Positions 52,123-62,443 of a stretch of 64,000 bases of DNA are shown one piece after another. Below the pieces are notes generated by a model that was given only the letters and a program-made list of their open reading frames with translations, was not told the origin of the DNA and made no database searches. Position numbers and translations under genes: made by a program. The first letter of the stretch is position 1. Each line of letters starts with the position of its first letter. This DNA comes from Actinopolyspora alba (GTDB lineage Bacteria; Actinomycetota; Actinomycetes; Mycobacteriales; Pseudonocardiaceae), in assembly GCF_900112765.1 (NCBI RefSeq), contig NZ_FOMZ01000005.1, forward strand, positions 174,119-238,118. The letters run 5' to 3'.

Positions 52123-52536
52123 TCACGACCGCGAGTCCGAATCCGGGGTGTCCCCGGACTCGGATGTGCTCCCGGACTCGGGTGCGGACTCGGAACGGGA
52201 TTCCGATTCGGGACCGGCCCTGGACCGCCTGTCCGGGCCACCGGCGCGCACTCCCAGCGCCAGGTGGCGGAGGGCGTCGATCAGCAGCAGCCCGCCGGTC
52301 GTAACGGCGAGTACCGCGAGCGCGACCCAACTGCCCAGCATGCGGGAGACGACGGTGCCGCCGGAGGCGTCGGGCAGTTCGATGCGGACCACCGAGTTCT
52401 CCCAGGCGGGAAAGGCCAGTGCGATCAGTACCGCCGCCAGCAGCACCTCGACCCCGAACACGACCAGTCGCCACGGCTGGTGCAACCGACGTGGTGGCCG
52501 CTCGGACGCGGTCGGCTCGGTTTGGGGATCATGCAC
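52123..52536 (-). CDS. Two-helix membrane protein with Ser/Glu-rich tail
   Basis: This 137-residue protein has membrane segments (about residues 25-43 and 70-90) and an acidic, serine-rich C-terminal tail built from a short repeating pattern (SESRSESAPESGSTSESG). No family is recognised. It lies between hemL and the DUF3093 gene. Confidence 0.55.
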   Translation of the reverse strand: MHDPQTEPTASERPPRRLHQPWRLVVFGVEVLLAAVLIALAFPAWENSVVRIELPDASGGTVVSRMLGSWVALAVLAVTTGGLLLIDALRHLALGVRAGGPDRRSRAGPESESRSESAPESGSTSESGDTPDSDSRS

Positions 52537-52560
52537 CGAACCAGCATCGCATGCCGTGAA

Positions 52561-53178
52561 CTACTCCGAACGCAGCAGTGTCGCGAGTTCGGCACGCAAC
52601 GCTTCCGGTGAGCGGGCCCAGGCCAGCACCACGGTCTCGGTTCCGGCCGTGGTGTGGGATTCGAGTCCGCTCACCGGTTCGCTCGCGCTTTCGGTCCCCG
52701 CCTCGGCCACGGAATCGACAGCCGTACCGGAGCCAGCAGCGCTGCCGGGATCACCAGCGGTATCGGAGCCACCAGCGCTGTCGGGGTCGGCGGGCTGCCG
52801 CAGCAGCAGCGGGACCTCGGTCATTCCCTTCGGCACCGTGCTCGCCGCACCGAGCACGCGGGCGGCGCGCGTCGCCGGTTCCGCCTCGGGCAGCGCGAGA
52901 CGGTCGAGCGGGACGGACTCCCCGCCCACGGTCAGTTCCACTGTGGTCAGTGTTACCGAGTGGAAGCGCCTGCGCGCACGGATCCACGGCACCGCCGCCG
53001 CGGCCAGCAGGACCGCCAGCACCGGCCACTGCGGCAGGTGCAGCGGTCCCGGGGTGGTCAGCTCGACGACGAGGCCGAGCAGGGCGAACGCCGGTCCCCA
53101 GAGCAGTGGCCACCAACTCGACCCCGGCTCGGCATAGCGGATCTCGGCGGTTTCGGTCAACGGTCGCCGGCCAGCCAT
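52561..53178 (-). CDS. DUF3093 membrane protein
   Basis: This protein of about 205 residues starts at ATG 53178, overlapping the upstream gene by 22 bp. It has two membrane helices, a basic stretch WIRARRRF and beta strands VTLTTVELTVGGESVPLDRL, typical of actinobacterial DUF3093. A Ser/Gly/Ala-rich insert occupies about residues 132-165, and the C-terminus ends LRAELATLLRSE. The function is unknown. Confidence 0.68.
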   Translation of the reverse strand: MAGRRPLTETAEIRYAEPGSSWWPLLWGPAFALLGLVVELTTPGPLHLPQWPVLAVLLAAAAVPWIRARRRFHSVTLTTVELTVGGESVPLDRLALPEAEPATRAARVLGAASTVPKGMTEVPLLLRQPADPDSAGGSDTAGDPGSAAGSGTAVDSVAEAGTESASEPVSGLESHTTAGTETVVLAWARSPEALRAELATLLRSE

Positions 53179-53600
53179 TCCGAGGTTTCCCGGCGCCAGA
53201 AGCACGCCCACGCGAGCGCCGCCAGCACGAGCACGATCAGGTTGGAGGCGCTCCAGGATCCGGAAAGCAGCAGCAACAGCACGTGTGCCACGGCGAGCAG
53301 GCTGACCGCGATCCGCGCCCAGGAGTGCCGCCGCAGCACCAGCCACGCCAGCCCCGCGTATCCCAGGGCCAACACGACCGCCAGGATCGTGTTGGCCACG
53401 AGGAGATCGCGGGCCAGCTGCTCGGCCCGCTCGGGGAGCAGCCCACTGGCCGCGACGAGCCTGGCGCGCATCGCACCGAGCTCGGTCCACGAGATCGCGG
53501 CACGGACGAGCAGGAAAACGCCGAGCGCCACCCAGAGCCCCAGTCCCGCTCGCAGCGTCCGCGGCACCCCGGTGGGTACCGGTTCGGAAGTGTTCGTCAT
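53157..53600 (-). CDS. Four-helix membrane protein
   Basis: This 147-residue protein starts at ATG 53600. It has four hydrophobic helices and an RHSWARIAVSLLA segment resembling the RNWARITLT and ANWARVLVM segments of the two neighbouring proteins, so these three genes are distant paralogues. The function is unknown. Confidence 0.65.
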   Translation of the reverse strand: MTNTSEPVPTGVPRTLRAGLGLWVALGVFLLVRAAISWTELGAMRARLVAASGLLPERAEQLARDLLVANTILAVVLALGYAGLAWLVLRRHSWARIAVSLLAVAHVLLLLLSGSWSASNLIVLVLAALAWACFWRRETSEWLAGDR

Positions 53601-53637
53601 CCGTGCCCGCTCCGCTCGCCGTGGTATCGGAGTCCGG

Positions 53638-54462
53638 TCACCGTCGCGCCGTCGCCCGGAAGAACCCGTTGGACTGCTTGAGGTAGACAAGCACGATGAA
53701 GGCGATCATCGCCAGCAGCGTGAGGATGCTCTGCGTGTAGCCGGTCACCAGCTGTGCCGTGGGGATTTCCAGGGTGTAGCTCCCTTCGGGGAGCTGCACC
53801 GTCTGCGGGATGGCGGCGGTGACCATGCCGCTGAGGGCGTTGAGTATCCAGACACCGGCGAAAACGGTCAGCGTGATCCTGGCCCAGTTGCGGCCCGCGC
53901 GCAGCTTGAACGCGAAGAAGATCCAGAGTCCGGTGAGCACGACGGAGATGATCAATCCGAACACGACGCCGAACATCATGGCGAACCGCAGCATGTCGTC
54001 GCTCATGGCCCTGGAGCTGTCGGAGATCTCCTCCAGCATCCGGTTCATGTAGTTCCACTGCAGCACCATCGAGACCACCGAGAGCATCAGGTACAGCACG
54101 GGAGTGACGATCGCGATCCAGAAGGAGATGTCGATCGTCTTCGGCCGCGGCGGTCCCTCGATCTCTTGCGCCGAGACCGGGGGTGCGGCGTAGGGGTTGG
54201 GATAGCCGCCCTGCGCGGGACCGGCCGGGTAACCCTGCTGCGGATACCCCTGTCCCGGGTAGCCCTGCTGCGGGTAGCCCTGTTGGGGATATTCCTGCTG
54301 CGGGTGGGGAGCCGGACCGTAGCCGGACTGCTGGAATCCGCCGGACTGCGGATCGGGTTGTTGGAAACCACCCGACTGCGGGTCGGGCTGGTACCCGGGC
54401 TGCTGCGGGTACTGCCCCTGATTCGCGGGATCCTGTTCCCAAGGATTCTGTGGGGAAGTCAC
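53638..54462 (-). CDS. Membrane protein with Gln/Gly/Tyr/Pro repeats
   Basis: This 274-residue protein starts at GTG 54462. The first about 110 residues are low-complexity repeats (QQGYP and QPDPQSGGFQ types). Four membrane helices follow, with RNWARITLTVFAG between helices 2 and 3. The repeat region may be a protein-protein interaction tail. It is related to the genes on both sides. Confidence 0.68.
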   Translation of the reverse strand: MTSPQNPWEQDPANQGQYPQQPGYQPDPQSGGFQQPDPQSGGFQQSGYGPAPHPQQEYPQQGYPQQGYPGQGYPQQGYPAGPAQGGYPNPYAAPPVSAQEIEGPPRPKTIDISFWIAIVTPVLYLMLSVVSMVLQWNYMNRMLEEISDSSRAMSDDMLRFAMMFGVVFGLIISVVLTGLWIFFAFKLRAGRNWARITLTVFAGVWILNALSGMVTAAIPQTVQLPEGSYTLEIPTAQLVTGYTQSILTLLAMIAFIVLVYLKQSNGFFRATARR

Positions 54463-54535
54463 GCCGAAACCGTAGAAACCCGCCGTCGAGATGTCCAATT
54501 TCCGCGGTAGCGGGAAAACCCGCCGGAACCCCCGC

Positions 54536-55093
54536 TCAGCCGGGGCGAGGAACTCCGGCTCCGGCGAAGAAACGCCTGGAATCACCACGCAGCAGCAGCA
54601 CGAACACCGCGATGTTCAGCGCCGCGATCACAGTGGTGAACAGCACAGTCAGCGGCCCGACCGCCATGTCGGGCATCAGCCGCGGATCCAGCAGTGACCG
54701 GGCCATGCTGATGACGAACCACGCGAACAACCTGCCGCCGACGTACAACCCGCAGAACACCATCACCAGCACGCGTGCCCAGTTGGCACCACGCGCCATC
54801 CGGTTGCCGAAGAACACGTACAACAGCGTCAGCCCGGCCATGAACAACAGCGCGAACATGATCCCGCCGTTGGCCGCCGCGTCCACCTCTCGCTGCGACA
54901 GCTCGGGGTTGACCCGCCGCAGCTCGCCGATGAGCATCTCGCGGTCGGACAACCGCACCAGCGTGTTCCCCAGCCCCACGAGCGCGGCGGCTATCCACAG
55001 CCACCTGGCCAACCACACCGAGCGGGGCGGTGTGGCGGGTGCGGACGAGGTGCGGTGGTCCACCCCGCCGTGCGGGTCGGGCGGCGCGGTCAC
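54536..55093 (-). CDS. Four-helix membrane protein coupled to hemB
   Basis: This 185-residue protein starts at GTG 55093, overlapping the hemB stop. It has four membrane helices and the [13 protein letters not shown] motif shared with its two downstream neighbours. The function is unknown; the coupling suggests co-expression with heme synthesis. Confidence 0.68.
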   Translation of the reverse strand: MTAPPDPHGGVDHRTSSAPATPPRSVWLARWLWIAAALVGLGNTLVRLSDREMLIGELRRVNPELSQREVDAAANGGIMFALLFMAGLTLLYVFFGNRMARGANWARVLVMVFCGLYVGGRLFAWFVISMARSLLDPRLMPDMAVGPLTVLFTTVIAALNIAVFVLLLRGDSRRFFAGAGVPRPG

Positions 55094-56085
55094 GCGGCAC
55101 CCCCTCCGGGCTCCTCGCGCAGCCAGCGGGCCGCCCGCGCGGCCCAGTAGGTCAGCACGATGTCGGCCCCGGCACGGCGTATCGAGGTCAGGGTCTCCAG
55201 CACCGTCCGCTGCCGGTCCAGCCAGCCGCGTTCGACGGCGGCCTCGACCATCGAGTACTCCCCGGAGACCTGGTAGGCCGCGACCGGGACCTCGGAGATC
55301 TCGGCGGTCTGTCTGACGAGGTCGGTGTAGGACATGGCGGGTTTGACCATCACCATGTCCGCGCCCTCTGCGATGTCCTGCCCGACCTCGCGGGCCGCTT
55401 CCCTGCCGTTGGCCGGGTCCTGCTGGTAGGTCTTGCGGTCCCCGGACAGCTGGGAGTCCACGGCGTCGCGGAACGGGCCGTAGAAGGCGGAGGAGTACTT
55501 GGCCGAGTAGGCCAGCAGCGAGGTGTCGTGGAAGCCGGCGGCGTCCAGCGTCTCCCGGATGGCGCCGATCTGCCCGTCCATCATGCCGCTGGGGCCGAGC
55601 ACGTGCGCCCCCGCCTCGGCCTGCGCGAGCGCCATCTCGCCGTAGAGCCGCAGCGTGCGGTCGTTGTCCACATTGCCCTGGTCGTCCAGCACCCCGCAGT
55701 GGCCGTGGTCGGTGAACTCGTCCAGGCAGGTGTCGGCCATGAGCACGGTGTCGTCGCCGACCTCGGCCGCGACGTCGCGCAGCGCCACGTTGAGGATCCC
55801 GTCCGGGTCGGCGGCGGCCGAGCCGGTGGCGTCCCGTTCACTCGGGACGCCGAACAGCATCAGCCCGCCGACCCCGGCCTCGACCGCGTCCACGGCAGCG
55901 GCACGCAGCGAGTCCCGGGTGTGGTGCATCACACCCGGCATGGAGGGGATCTCCACCGGTTCGTCCGCCCCCTCCCTGACGAACATGGGCAGCACCAGAT
56001 GGCGCGGCCGCACGTCGGTCTCGGAGACCAGTCGCCGCAGCGCGGCGTTGCGGCGCAGCCTGCGCGGGCGGACCGATGGATACAT
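55090..56085 (-). CDS. hemB: Porphobilinogen synthase HemB
   Basis: This condenses two 5-aminolevulinates to porphobilinogen. The 331-residue protein starts at ATG 56085 (GAGGTG upstream). The Schiff-base lysines are in [15 protein letters not shown] and [12 protein letters not shown]. The metal loop reads [15 protein letters not shown]: it keeps two of the three cysteines of the zinc type, but the middle one is Asp, a mixed form. The long open frame before 56085 is the repeat-containing upstream region. Confidence 0.95.
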   Translation of the reverse strand: MYPSVRPRRLRRNAALRRLVSETDVRPRHLVLPMFVREGADEPVEIPSMPGVMHHTRDSLRAAAVDAVEAGVGGLMLFGVPSERDATGSAAADPDGILNVALRDVAAEVGDDTVLMADTCLDEFTDHGHCGVLDDQGNVDNDRTLRLYGEMALAQAEAGAHVLGPSGMMDGQIGAIRETLDAAGFHDTSLLAYSAKYSSAFYGPFRDAVDSQLSGDRKTYQQDPANGREAAREVGQDIAEGADMVMVKPAMSYTDLVRQTAEISEVPVAAYQVSGEYSMVEAAVERGWLDRQRTVLETLTSIRRAGADIVLTYWAARAARWLREEPGGGAA

Positions 56086-56135
56086 CTCTCGAACACCTCG
56101 CGGGAAAAAGAGGGGTGATCCAGTTGTCGAGATTG

Positions 56136-56275
56136 GTTCCTTGGCGGAATCTCTCGCACGGCTCTCGCTGCGGGGAGGCCCGACATCGGGTAGCGACCTA
56201 CACAACGTCGGGCCTTCCTCGCGAGAACCGCACGGGAGAACCCGCGGCGGTGCCGGTTGATCGGGTGGTGGTTCG
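56136..56275. repeat. Large hairpin repeat, copy 3 (upstream of hemB)
   Basis: The inner stem GGCCCGAC (56177-56184) pairs with GTCGGGCC (56207-56214), with the GTAG/CTAC mini-helix in the loop. Outer arms CGGCTCTCGC and GCGAGAACCG also pair. It lies about 50 bp upstream of the hemB start, as copy 1 lies upstream of menG. Confidence 0.78.
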
Positions 56276-56396
56276 GCGCTCGCGCGCCGGAGAGCACCAC
56301 TCGGTTCACGATCCGGCCGAAAACCCCGCCGAGATTTTCGGCTACCACCGGGGTTCCGCCGAGCAAGCCGCAGGCAACCCGACGGGCACCGTTCAC

Positions 56397-57944
56397 TCAA
56401 GAACGGCGGGTGCGCTTGGCCTTCTTCGGCGGCGGCAGCGCCCCCTCGGCACGCAGCTTGGCCGCGTGCTCGGCCAACGAGTCGACCAGGGACGGCACCT
56501 GGGCCTGGTCCGGCCGCACGTCCACCCGGAGACCGAACTCCTTGGCGGTCTCGGCCGTCTTGGGTCCGATGCAGGCCACCAGCGTCCTGGCGTGCGGCTT
56601 ACCCGCGATGCCGACCAGGTTCCGCACGGTCGACGAGGAGGTGAAGCACACCGCGTCGAACCCGCCCGTCTTGATCATCTCGCGGGTCTCGGCGGGCGGC
56701 GGCGCGGCGCGGACGGTGCGGTAGGCCGTGACGTCGTCCACCTCCCAACCGCGCTCGGTCAGCCCGGCCGACAGCGTCTCGGTGGCGATGTCGGCGCGCG
56801 GCAGCAACACCCTGGCGACGGGGTCGAGCACGTCGTCGTGCGGCGGGAAGTCCTGCAGCAGCCCCTCGCTCGACTGGTCACCGGAGGGCAACAGCTCGGG
56901 GTTGATCCCGAAGGAACGCACCTTCTCGGCCGTGGCCTCCCCGACGCAGGCGATCTTGACACCGGAGAACGCGCGCGCGTCGAGGCCGAACTCGTGGAAC
57001 TTCTCCCACACCGCGCGCACCGCGTTGGCGGAGGTGAACACCACCCACTGGTAGCGACCGTCCACCAGCCCCTTGACGGCCCGCTCCATCTGGGCCGGGC
57101 TGCGCGGCGGCTCCACCGAGATGGTGGGCACCTCGTGCGCGACGGCACCGTGCGACCACAGCCGGTCGCTCATCGCCCCGGCCTGGTCCTTGGTGCGCGG
57201 CACCAGGACCTTCCAGCCGTAGAGCGCCCTGGTCTCCCACCAGGACAGCGCCGCGCGGTTGCCCGCGGCGGTGCCGACGGTGACCACCAGCTGTCCCTGG
57301 AGCTCACCGGCGTCGCCGGGCAGCGAGGCCAGGGTGGTGTCGATGGTGCGCTCGGACACGGTGGTCCCGGAGGCGGTGACCGCGGCCGGAGTCTGCGGGC
57401 TCATGCCGTGCTCGGTCAGCGCCGAGGCAGCCTCCGCGAGGTGACTGCCGGAAGCGTGCAGCACGATCGGGCCGTTGGTGGAGGCCAGCGCGGCCCAGTC
57501 CACCTCGCCGCGCACGTCGACCTCCGCGTGTGCGGAACCGAGCGCGACGCCCGCGTAGGCGGGAACGGCCGTCCCCGCGGACACTCCCGGAACCACTTCG
57601 AAGGAGACGTCGGTCTTGGCGATCTCCTGCACCTCGCGCACCACCGCGTCTGCGGTGAACGGGTCACCGGCGACCAGTCGCACCACGGGGCGGCCGGTCT
57701 GGGCCTCGCCCGCCAGGTTGCCCGCCACGTCGGCGGGATCACCGACGGCCGGACGCACCTCGGCGGCGTCGTCGGCGAGTCCGGACACCTCGGCGGGCAC
57801 GTCCGGATCGGTGACGACGAGCGAAGCGTGTGTAAGCAACTGTCTGGCCCGGACGGTGAGCAGGCCCGAATCACCGGGACCGGAGCCCACGAAAGCCACT
57901 CGTCCGGGGGTATTGCGTGCTCGGGTCATCAGGGCACTCCCCAT
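56397..57944 (-). CDS. hemD: Uroporphyrinogen-III methyltransferase/synthase fusion (CobA-HemD)
   Basis: This fusion has about 515 residues. The first 240 resemble the SAM-dependent uroporphyrinogen-III C-methyltransferase ([50 protein letters not shown]). The last 260 are uroporphyrinogen-III synthase ([45 protein letters not shown]). In several actinobacteria the N-terminal part is present without full methyltransferase activity; that is not decided here. The start overlaps the hemC stop (TGATG). Confidence 0.9.
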   Translation of the reverse strand: MGSALMTRARNTPGRVAFVGSGPGDSGLLTVRARQLLTHASLVVTDPDVPAEVSGLADDAAEVRPAVGDPADVAGNLAGEAQTGRPVVRLVAGDPFTADAVVREVQEIAKTDVSFEVVPGVSAGTAVPAYAGVALGSAHAEVDVRGEVDWAALASTNGPIVLHASGSHLAEAASALTEHGMSPQTPAAVTASGTTVSERTIDTTLASLPGDAGELQGQLVVTVGTAAGNRAALSWWETRALYGWKVLVPRTKDQAGAMSDRLWSHGAVAHEVPTISVEPPRSPAQMERAVKGLVDGRYQWVVFTSANAVRAVWEKFHEFGLDARAFSGVKIACVGEATAEKVRSFGINPELLPSGDQSSEGLLQDFPPHDDVLDPVARVLLPRADIATETLSAGLTERGWEVDDVTAYRTVRAAPPPAETREMIKTGGFDAVCFTSSSTVRNLVGIAGKPHARTLVACIGPKTAETAKEFGLRVDVRPDQAQVPSLVDSLAEHAAKLRAEGALPPPKKAKRTRRS

Positions 57945-58882
57945 CAACTACTGCCGGGGCCGCTGAGCGACGCGGCCCCGGCTTCGAGCAGCTGGGCGGC
58001 GACATCCCTGCCCAGCTGCTCAGCGGCGGTCGTCTCACCAGTGGCGGATGCGCGCACCAACCTGTTCTCGTCGGTCGCCACCACCCCGCGCATGGACAGC
58101 CGGTAAACCACACGGCCGTCGTCGTCGAGGTCCTCCACCACCCCGGCCAATGCGCCGACGGGCGCAGTACAGCCGGCTTCGAGCGCTGCCAACATGGCGC
58201 GCTCGGCGGCCACCGCGACGCGGCTGGCCTCATCGTCCAACACGGACTGCAGCAAGTGCTCGGTGTCCACGTCGTCGACGCGACATTCCACCGCCAGCGC
58301 GCCCTGAGCGGGTGCGGGCAGCATCTGCAGTGGATCGAGCGATTCAGTGATCACCTCAAGCCGGCCCACCCTGGCCAGGCCCGCGCGGGCCAGAACGACG
58401 GCGTCCAGCTCGCCGTCGCTCACCTTGCGCATTCGGGTGTCCACATTGCCACGAATACCGCGCGTTTCCAGCCCCAGTCCCAGGGCTTCCAGCTGGCTTG
58501 CGCGGCGCGGCGAACCGGTCCCCACGACGGAGCCCGGAGGCAGCTCCCCCAACGTCAGATCGTCCCGTGCCACCAGCGCGTCCCGGGGGTCCTCCCTCGG
58601 TGGGACGGCCGCCAGTGCCAGTCGGGGATCGGGCGCGGTGGGCAGATCCTTGTACGAGTGCACCGCCACATCGACCTCTCCGGCGGCGAGTGCCTCGCGC
58701 AACGCGGAGGTGAAGACACCGACACCGATCTCGGTGACCGGAGCCTGTGACTGGTCACCGGAAGTGGCGATCCGGACCAGTTCGGTCGTGTAACCGGCGC
58801 GTTCCAACTCCTCGGCGACCATGGAACTCTGCGCCATCGCGAGCGCACTTCCCCTGGTGCCGATACGGAGGGTTCTGGTCAA
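57944..58882 (-). CDS. hemC: Hydroxymethylbilane synthase HemC
   Basis: This polymerises four porphobilinogens. The 312-residue protein has [42 protein letters not shown] and the dipyrromethane-cofactor cysteine in [13 protein letters not shown] (C238). It overlaps hemA by 4 bp (ATGA) and hemD by stop-start, forming one tight hemA-hemC-hemD unit. Confidence 0.96.
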   Translation of the reverse strand: MTRTLRIGTRGSALAMAQSSMVAEELERAGYTTELVRIATSGDQSQAPVTEIGVGVFTSALREALAAGEVDVAVHSYKDLPTAPDPRLALAAVPPREDPRDALVARDDLTLGELPPGSVVGTGSPRRASQLEALGLGLETRGIRGNVDTRMRKVSDGELDAVVLARAGLARVGRLEVITESLDPLQMLPAPAQGALAVECRVDDVDTEHLLQSVLDDEASRVAVAAERAMLAALEAGCTAPVGALAGVVEDLDDDGRVVYRLSMRGVVATDENRLVRASATGETTAAEQLGRDVAAQLLEAGAASLSGPGSS

Positions 58883-60303
58883 CGGTCCTCACCGTCCTGT
58901 TCGGGACGATCGCGCGAGACCGCAGCGGCCTTGGACGGCTGGGCGTGCGAGACCGAGGTGCGCGTGCCCGACACGGCGTGCTCGCCCTCCTCGACGGCCT
59001 GCGGGGTGCCGATGGCCGCGGCGGTTTGCGGATCGAGTTCGAATAGCTCACGAAGCGCGTCGGCGTAACCGGAGCCACCCGGGGCCGACGCCAGTTGTTT
59101 GACCCGGACGGTCGGAGCGTGCAGCAGCTTGTCCACCACGCGGCGGACGGTACGGGCGAGCTCCCCACGGACGTCCGTGTCGAGCTCGGGCAGCCGGGAG
59201 TCCAACCGGAGCAGCTCGGAGTCCACGACCTCCGCCGCGCGCTTGCGCAACGCGGTCACGGTGGGGGTCACCTCGGCCGAACGCTGCGCGGCCAGGTAGG
59301 AGCGGACCTCCTCCGCGATGATGTCGCCCGCCTCCTGCCTGGCTCCGCCACCGTGCTGATCGGCCAGCCTGCGCTGCAGCGACTCCAGGTCCACCACGGT
59401 GACACCCGCCAGCTCGGACACCTCGGGCTCGATGTCGCGCGGCAGCCCGAGATCGCAGCACAGCAGTGGTGCGTCCGAGGACCTCTCCGCGAGAGCACTC
59501 GAAACGGTGGCGGTGTCGACCACGGCACCGACGGCTCCGGTGCAGGTGACCACCAGGTCGGCGTCGCGGATGGCGCCGCTGAGCTCGGAAAGCGCGACCG
59601 TGTCGGCCGACAGCCCCTCCGAACGCAGCGACTCGGCCAGCCGGTCACCGTTGCCGGAGGTGCGGTTGGCGATCACCACCTCGGCGACCCCGAGCCGTTT
59701 GAGCTGCGAAGCGGCCAACGCGCCCATCGATCCCGCACCGACCAGCAGGGCGGAACGGCCCGAAAGGCTCGTCAGCACGTTCTCGGCGTCGGACAGCGCC
59801 TCGGAGACCACCGAGGCTCCGGCGGCGTCGATGTCGGTCTCGGAGTGCACCCGTTTACCGACCCGGAGCGCCTGCTGCGCCAGCTCGTGCAGCGTCTTGC
59901 CGACCGTCTCGGCCTCGTCGGCGTCGCTGTACGCCTGCCGCAGCTGTCCGAGGATCTGGGCCTCACCGACGACCATCGAGTCCAGTCCGGCGGCGACGGA
60001 GAACAGGTGCTCGACGACGGCTCCGGCGTAGTGCACGTAGAGGTGGTCGGCCAGTTCGCTGAACTCGACCCCGGCGTGCCTGGAAAGCACCGAGGTGACG
60101 TCGTCGAGACCACCGTGGAAGGTTTCGGTCACCGCGTAGACCTCCACGCGGTTGCACGTGGCCACCAGCATCGCCTCGCAGATGTGCTCGCTGCGAAGCA
60201 GCTCGTGCAGCAGCTTGCCGACGTCGTCGGCACCGACCGCCATGCGTTCGAGCATTCGTACCGGGGAGCTGTTGTGCGACAGACCGACGGTGAGCAGATT
60301 CAC
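58879..60303 (-). CDS. hemA: Glutamyl-tRNA reductase HemA
   Basis: This is the first enzyme of the C5 heme pathway. It reduces glutamyl-tRNA to glutamate-1-semialdehyde, the HemL substrate. The 474-residue protein has the catalytic cysteine in [23 protein letters not shown], the NADPH loop [14 protein letters not shown] and the C-terminal dimerisation helix. Its start overlaps the rex stop (ATGA), so it is under the rex promoter. Confidence 0.96.
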   Translation of the reverse strand: MNLLTVGLSHNSSPVRMLERMAVGADDVGKLLHELLRSEHICEAMLVATCNRVEVYAVTETFHGGLDDVTSVLSRHAGVEFSELADHLYVHYAGAVVEHLFSVAAGLDSMVVGEAQILGQLRQAYSDADEAETVGKTLHELAQQALRVGKRVHSETDIDAAGASVVSEALSDAENVLTSLSGRSALLVGAGSMGALAASQLKRLGVAEVVIANRTSGNGDRLAESLRSEGLSADTVALSELSGAIRDADLVVTCTGAVGAVVDTATVSSALAERSSDAPLLCCDLGLPRDIEPEVSELAGVTVVDLESLQRRLADQHGGGARQEAGDIIAEEVRSYLAAQRSAEVTPTVTALRKRAAEVVDSELLRLDSRLPELDTDVRGELARTVRRVVDKLLHAPTVRVKQLASAPGGSGYADALRELFELDPQTAAAIGTPQAVEEGEHAVSGTRTSVSHAQPSKAAAVSRDRPEQDGEDR

Positions 60304-61148
60304 GGCCGAACCACCATCCCGTCCACCGGGCTGATCCCGGTGTTCACATCACGATTTTCCGACTGGGGCGCCCCGGTCGCCGCGTGCTCGGAGTCGGTGG
60401 AGTCGGGGGTTTCCTGACTCCGCCGGGCCACGTGGAAGGACAGGATCTGCATCTCCACGGCGAGATCGACCTTGCGCACCTCGACCTCCTCGGGGACCTG
60501 CAGAACCACGGGCGCGAAATTCAGGATGCACCGAACCCCCGCCTTGACCAACCGGTCACAGACGTCCTGGGCACCTTTCGCGGGAGTGGCTATGGCACCG
60601 ATGGTCACGTCCCGTTCGGCACACACCCGGGGAATGTCGTCGACGTGGTCGACCGGGATCCCGCCGACGGGCACCCCCATCAGGTCGGGATCGAGATCGA
60701 ACAGCGCCGCGACGGGAAAACCCCGGCTGGGAAAACCACCGTAGTTCGCCAGTGCGTGCCCCAGGTTGCCGATACCGATCACCGCGACCCTGTTCTGCTG
60801 GGTCAGCCCCAGGGTGCGTTCGATCTGCCCGATGAGTACGGCGACCTCGTAGCCGACACCCCTGGTGCCGTAGGAGCCTATGTAGGAGAGATCCTTGCGG
60901 AGCTTCGCCGAGTTCACACCGGCAGCGACGGCCAGCTCCTCGCTGGAGACGGTGTGCACCTCACGCTCGTGGAGACCGGAAAGCACACGCAGGTACACCG
61001 CGAGCCGTGCCACGGCCGCTTCCGGGATCGACCTGGCGCGATCCTGCGGCTCGGGGATGCTCACCCCTTCCGACTCCGACGACCGCGATTCCGCCGTGCT
61101 CGCGGCTTTCGCCTCGCCGTCTCGCACGTCGTCTCCGTGCGCCGTCAC
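60300..61148 (-). CDS. rex: Redox-sensing repressor Rex
   Basis: This NADH/NAD+-sensing repressor of 282 residues starts at GTG 61148 (GGGAGA upstream). The winged helix ([30 protein letters not shown]) recognises Rex operators, and the Rossmann motif [18 protein letters not shown] binds NAD(H). A Ser/Glu-rich N-terminal extension and a polar tail flank the core. A Rex operator lies at 61364. With hemA-hemC-hemD downstream in the same unit, this ties heme synthesis to the redox state of the NADH pool. Confidence 0.95.
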   Translation of the reverse strand: MTAHGDDVRDGEAKAASTAESRSSESEGVSIPEPQDRARSIPEAAVARLAVYLRVLSGLHEREVHTVSSEELAVAAGVNSAKLRKDLSYIGSYGTRGVGYEVAVLIGQIERTLGLTQQNRVAVIGIGNLGHALANYGGFPSRGFPVAALFDLDPDLMGVPVGGIPVDHVDDIPRVCAERDVTIGAIATPAKGAQDVCDRLVKAGVRCILNFAPVVLQVPEEVEVRKVDLAVEMQILSFHVARRSQETPDSTDSEHAATGAPQSENRDVNTGISPVDGMVVRP

Positions 61149-61363
61149 GCTGGATCTCCCTCGAGCTGCCTGCTGTTGCTTTCGTCGGTGGCCGGAGGAA
61201 GCGCGAACCGGCGGCCGCCCCGTTGGACAACGTGACGACCGATTGGACGCAGCACCGACCACGAAGGGGTGACTTCCGGGGGCGCGTGCCAACGCCACCA
61301 GTAATCGCGTGCGGAGATTCCGCGGAACGAGTCCGGCAACACGACACCGCCCACCGTAGCTAT

Positions 61364-61381
61364 TTGTGAACACACGCACAA
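61364..61381. promoter_or_regulatory. Rex operator (ROP) upstream of rex-hemACD
   Basis: TTGTG-N8-CACAA with the inner AA of the known TTGTGAA half-site lies 216 bp before the rex start. It sits in an AT-richer stretch that should be the promoter. Confidence 0.8.
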
Positions 61382-61886
61382 AGTCGACCCGGCCCGTAGT
61401 AACGAGCCCCACAACCATCCGAACGCCCTACCGGACGCGGGGCCGAATTCTCGGGCTGTCGCCGGGCTCGACCGTGCTGTCGCGGCCCCGCCGACCCGAT
61501 CGTCCGCTCCCCCGGCTTCCCGAAGGACTCCCGGGTGGGCACCCGTTCCGGAACCGATCCGACCGGACCGGGCGCTCCGCCCGAATCGATCGGGATTCCC
61601 CGAAACCGAGCCGGAAGAACGAACGGGCAACGGACACGGACGGACAAAGCTCCGACACGCTCCGCGACACGATCGGACACCGACTCGAAGGGTGACCCTC
61701 GACCACCGGACCGAGCTGTGGAACAGGTACTGAACACATCCTCCCCGACAGCCCCCCGAGGTGCCAAAACGAGTGGTCTGCGGGCCACGACGCCTCCGAG
61801 AGGACCTGAACGGGGAGCTCCGGCGACGCCGGTGGCACGGTTCGGGAGGGGCCGCGGCGATCCGGCTCCAGCGGGCAGGCCCGATC
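61382..61886. other. Intergenic region between the rex promoter and the glutaredoxin gene
   Basis: No convincing coding frame or repeat is seen here. Confidence 0.45.
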
Positions 61887-62138
61887 TCAGCGAGTCAGCG
61901 CGGCGCGCAGCCGCTGCGGCTCCACCTTCCAGAATCCGTGCTCGACGCCGTCGACGAGTATCACCGGAACCCTGTCGCCGTACTCCGCCCTGAGTTCGGC
62001 GTCGGCGTCGACGTCCGAGGTGCTCCAGGAAACCCCCGTCTCGGAGCACACGCGGTCGATCTCGGCCGCGGCGGTGTCACAGGCGGGACAGTCCCGCCGA
62101 ACGAGCAGCGTCACCTCGTGCGTGGCCGTCTCGGACAC
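61887..62138 (-). CDS. Glutaredoxin-family protein
   Basis: This 83-residue thioredoxin-fold protein starts at GTG 62138, with GAGGGG upstream. The active site RRDCPACDTA and cis-Pro segment RVPVILVDG are those of small glutaredoxin/mycoredoxin-like proteins. It is likely a thiol-disulfide reductase. Start alternatives lie upstream at 62171. Confidence 0.82.
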   Translation of the reverse strand: MSETATHEVTLLVRRDCPACDTAAAEIDRVCSETGVSWSTSDVDADAELRAEYGDRVPVILVDGVEHGFWKVEPQRLRAALTR

Positions 62139-62443
62139 CGGTACCCCCTCGTCTCGAAGTTTCGCGGACACGATCGCCCGTCACGGGTGATTGTCCATCC
62201 CACGGCCGACCCGAGCGGCTCCGGCTCACCCGCTGAGCGGGGAGAACGGCGGATCGCGGGTGGTGGAAATCACCGGAATTCGCGCGCGGAGGACGAGGGC
62301 AGGCGGGGGCTCCGGGGAATCGGTATCAATTCGAACCCCGAATGCACTACCTACCCGGCAGTAACAAGACGTATGCTGCCGATCCTGACAACCGATTCCC
62401 GACGAGGCTCGCACGATCACACCGAAGACTCCAGGGACCAGAA

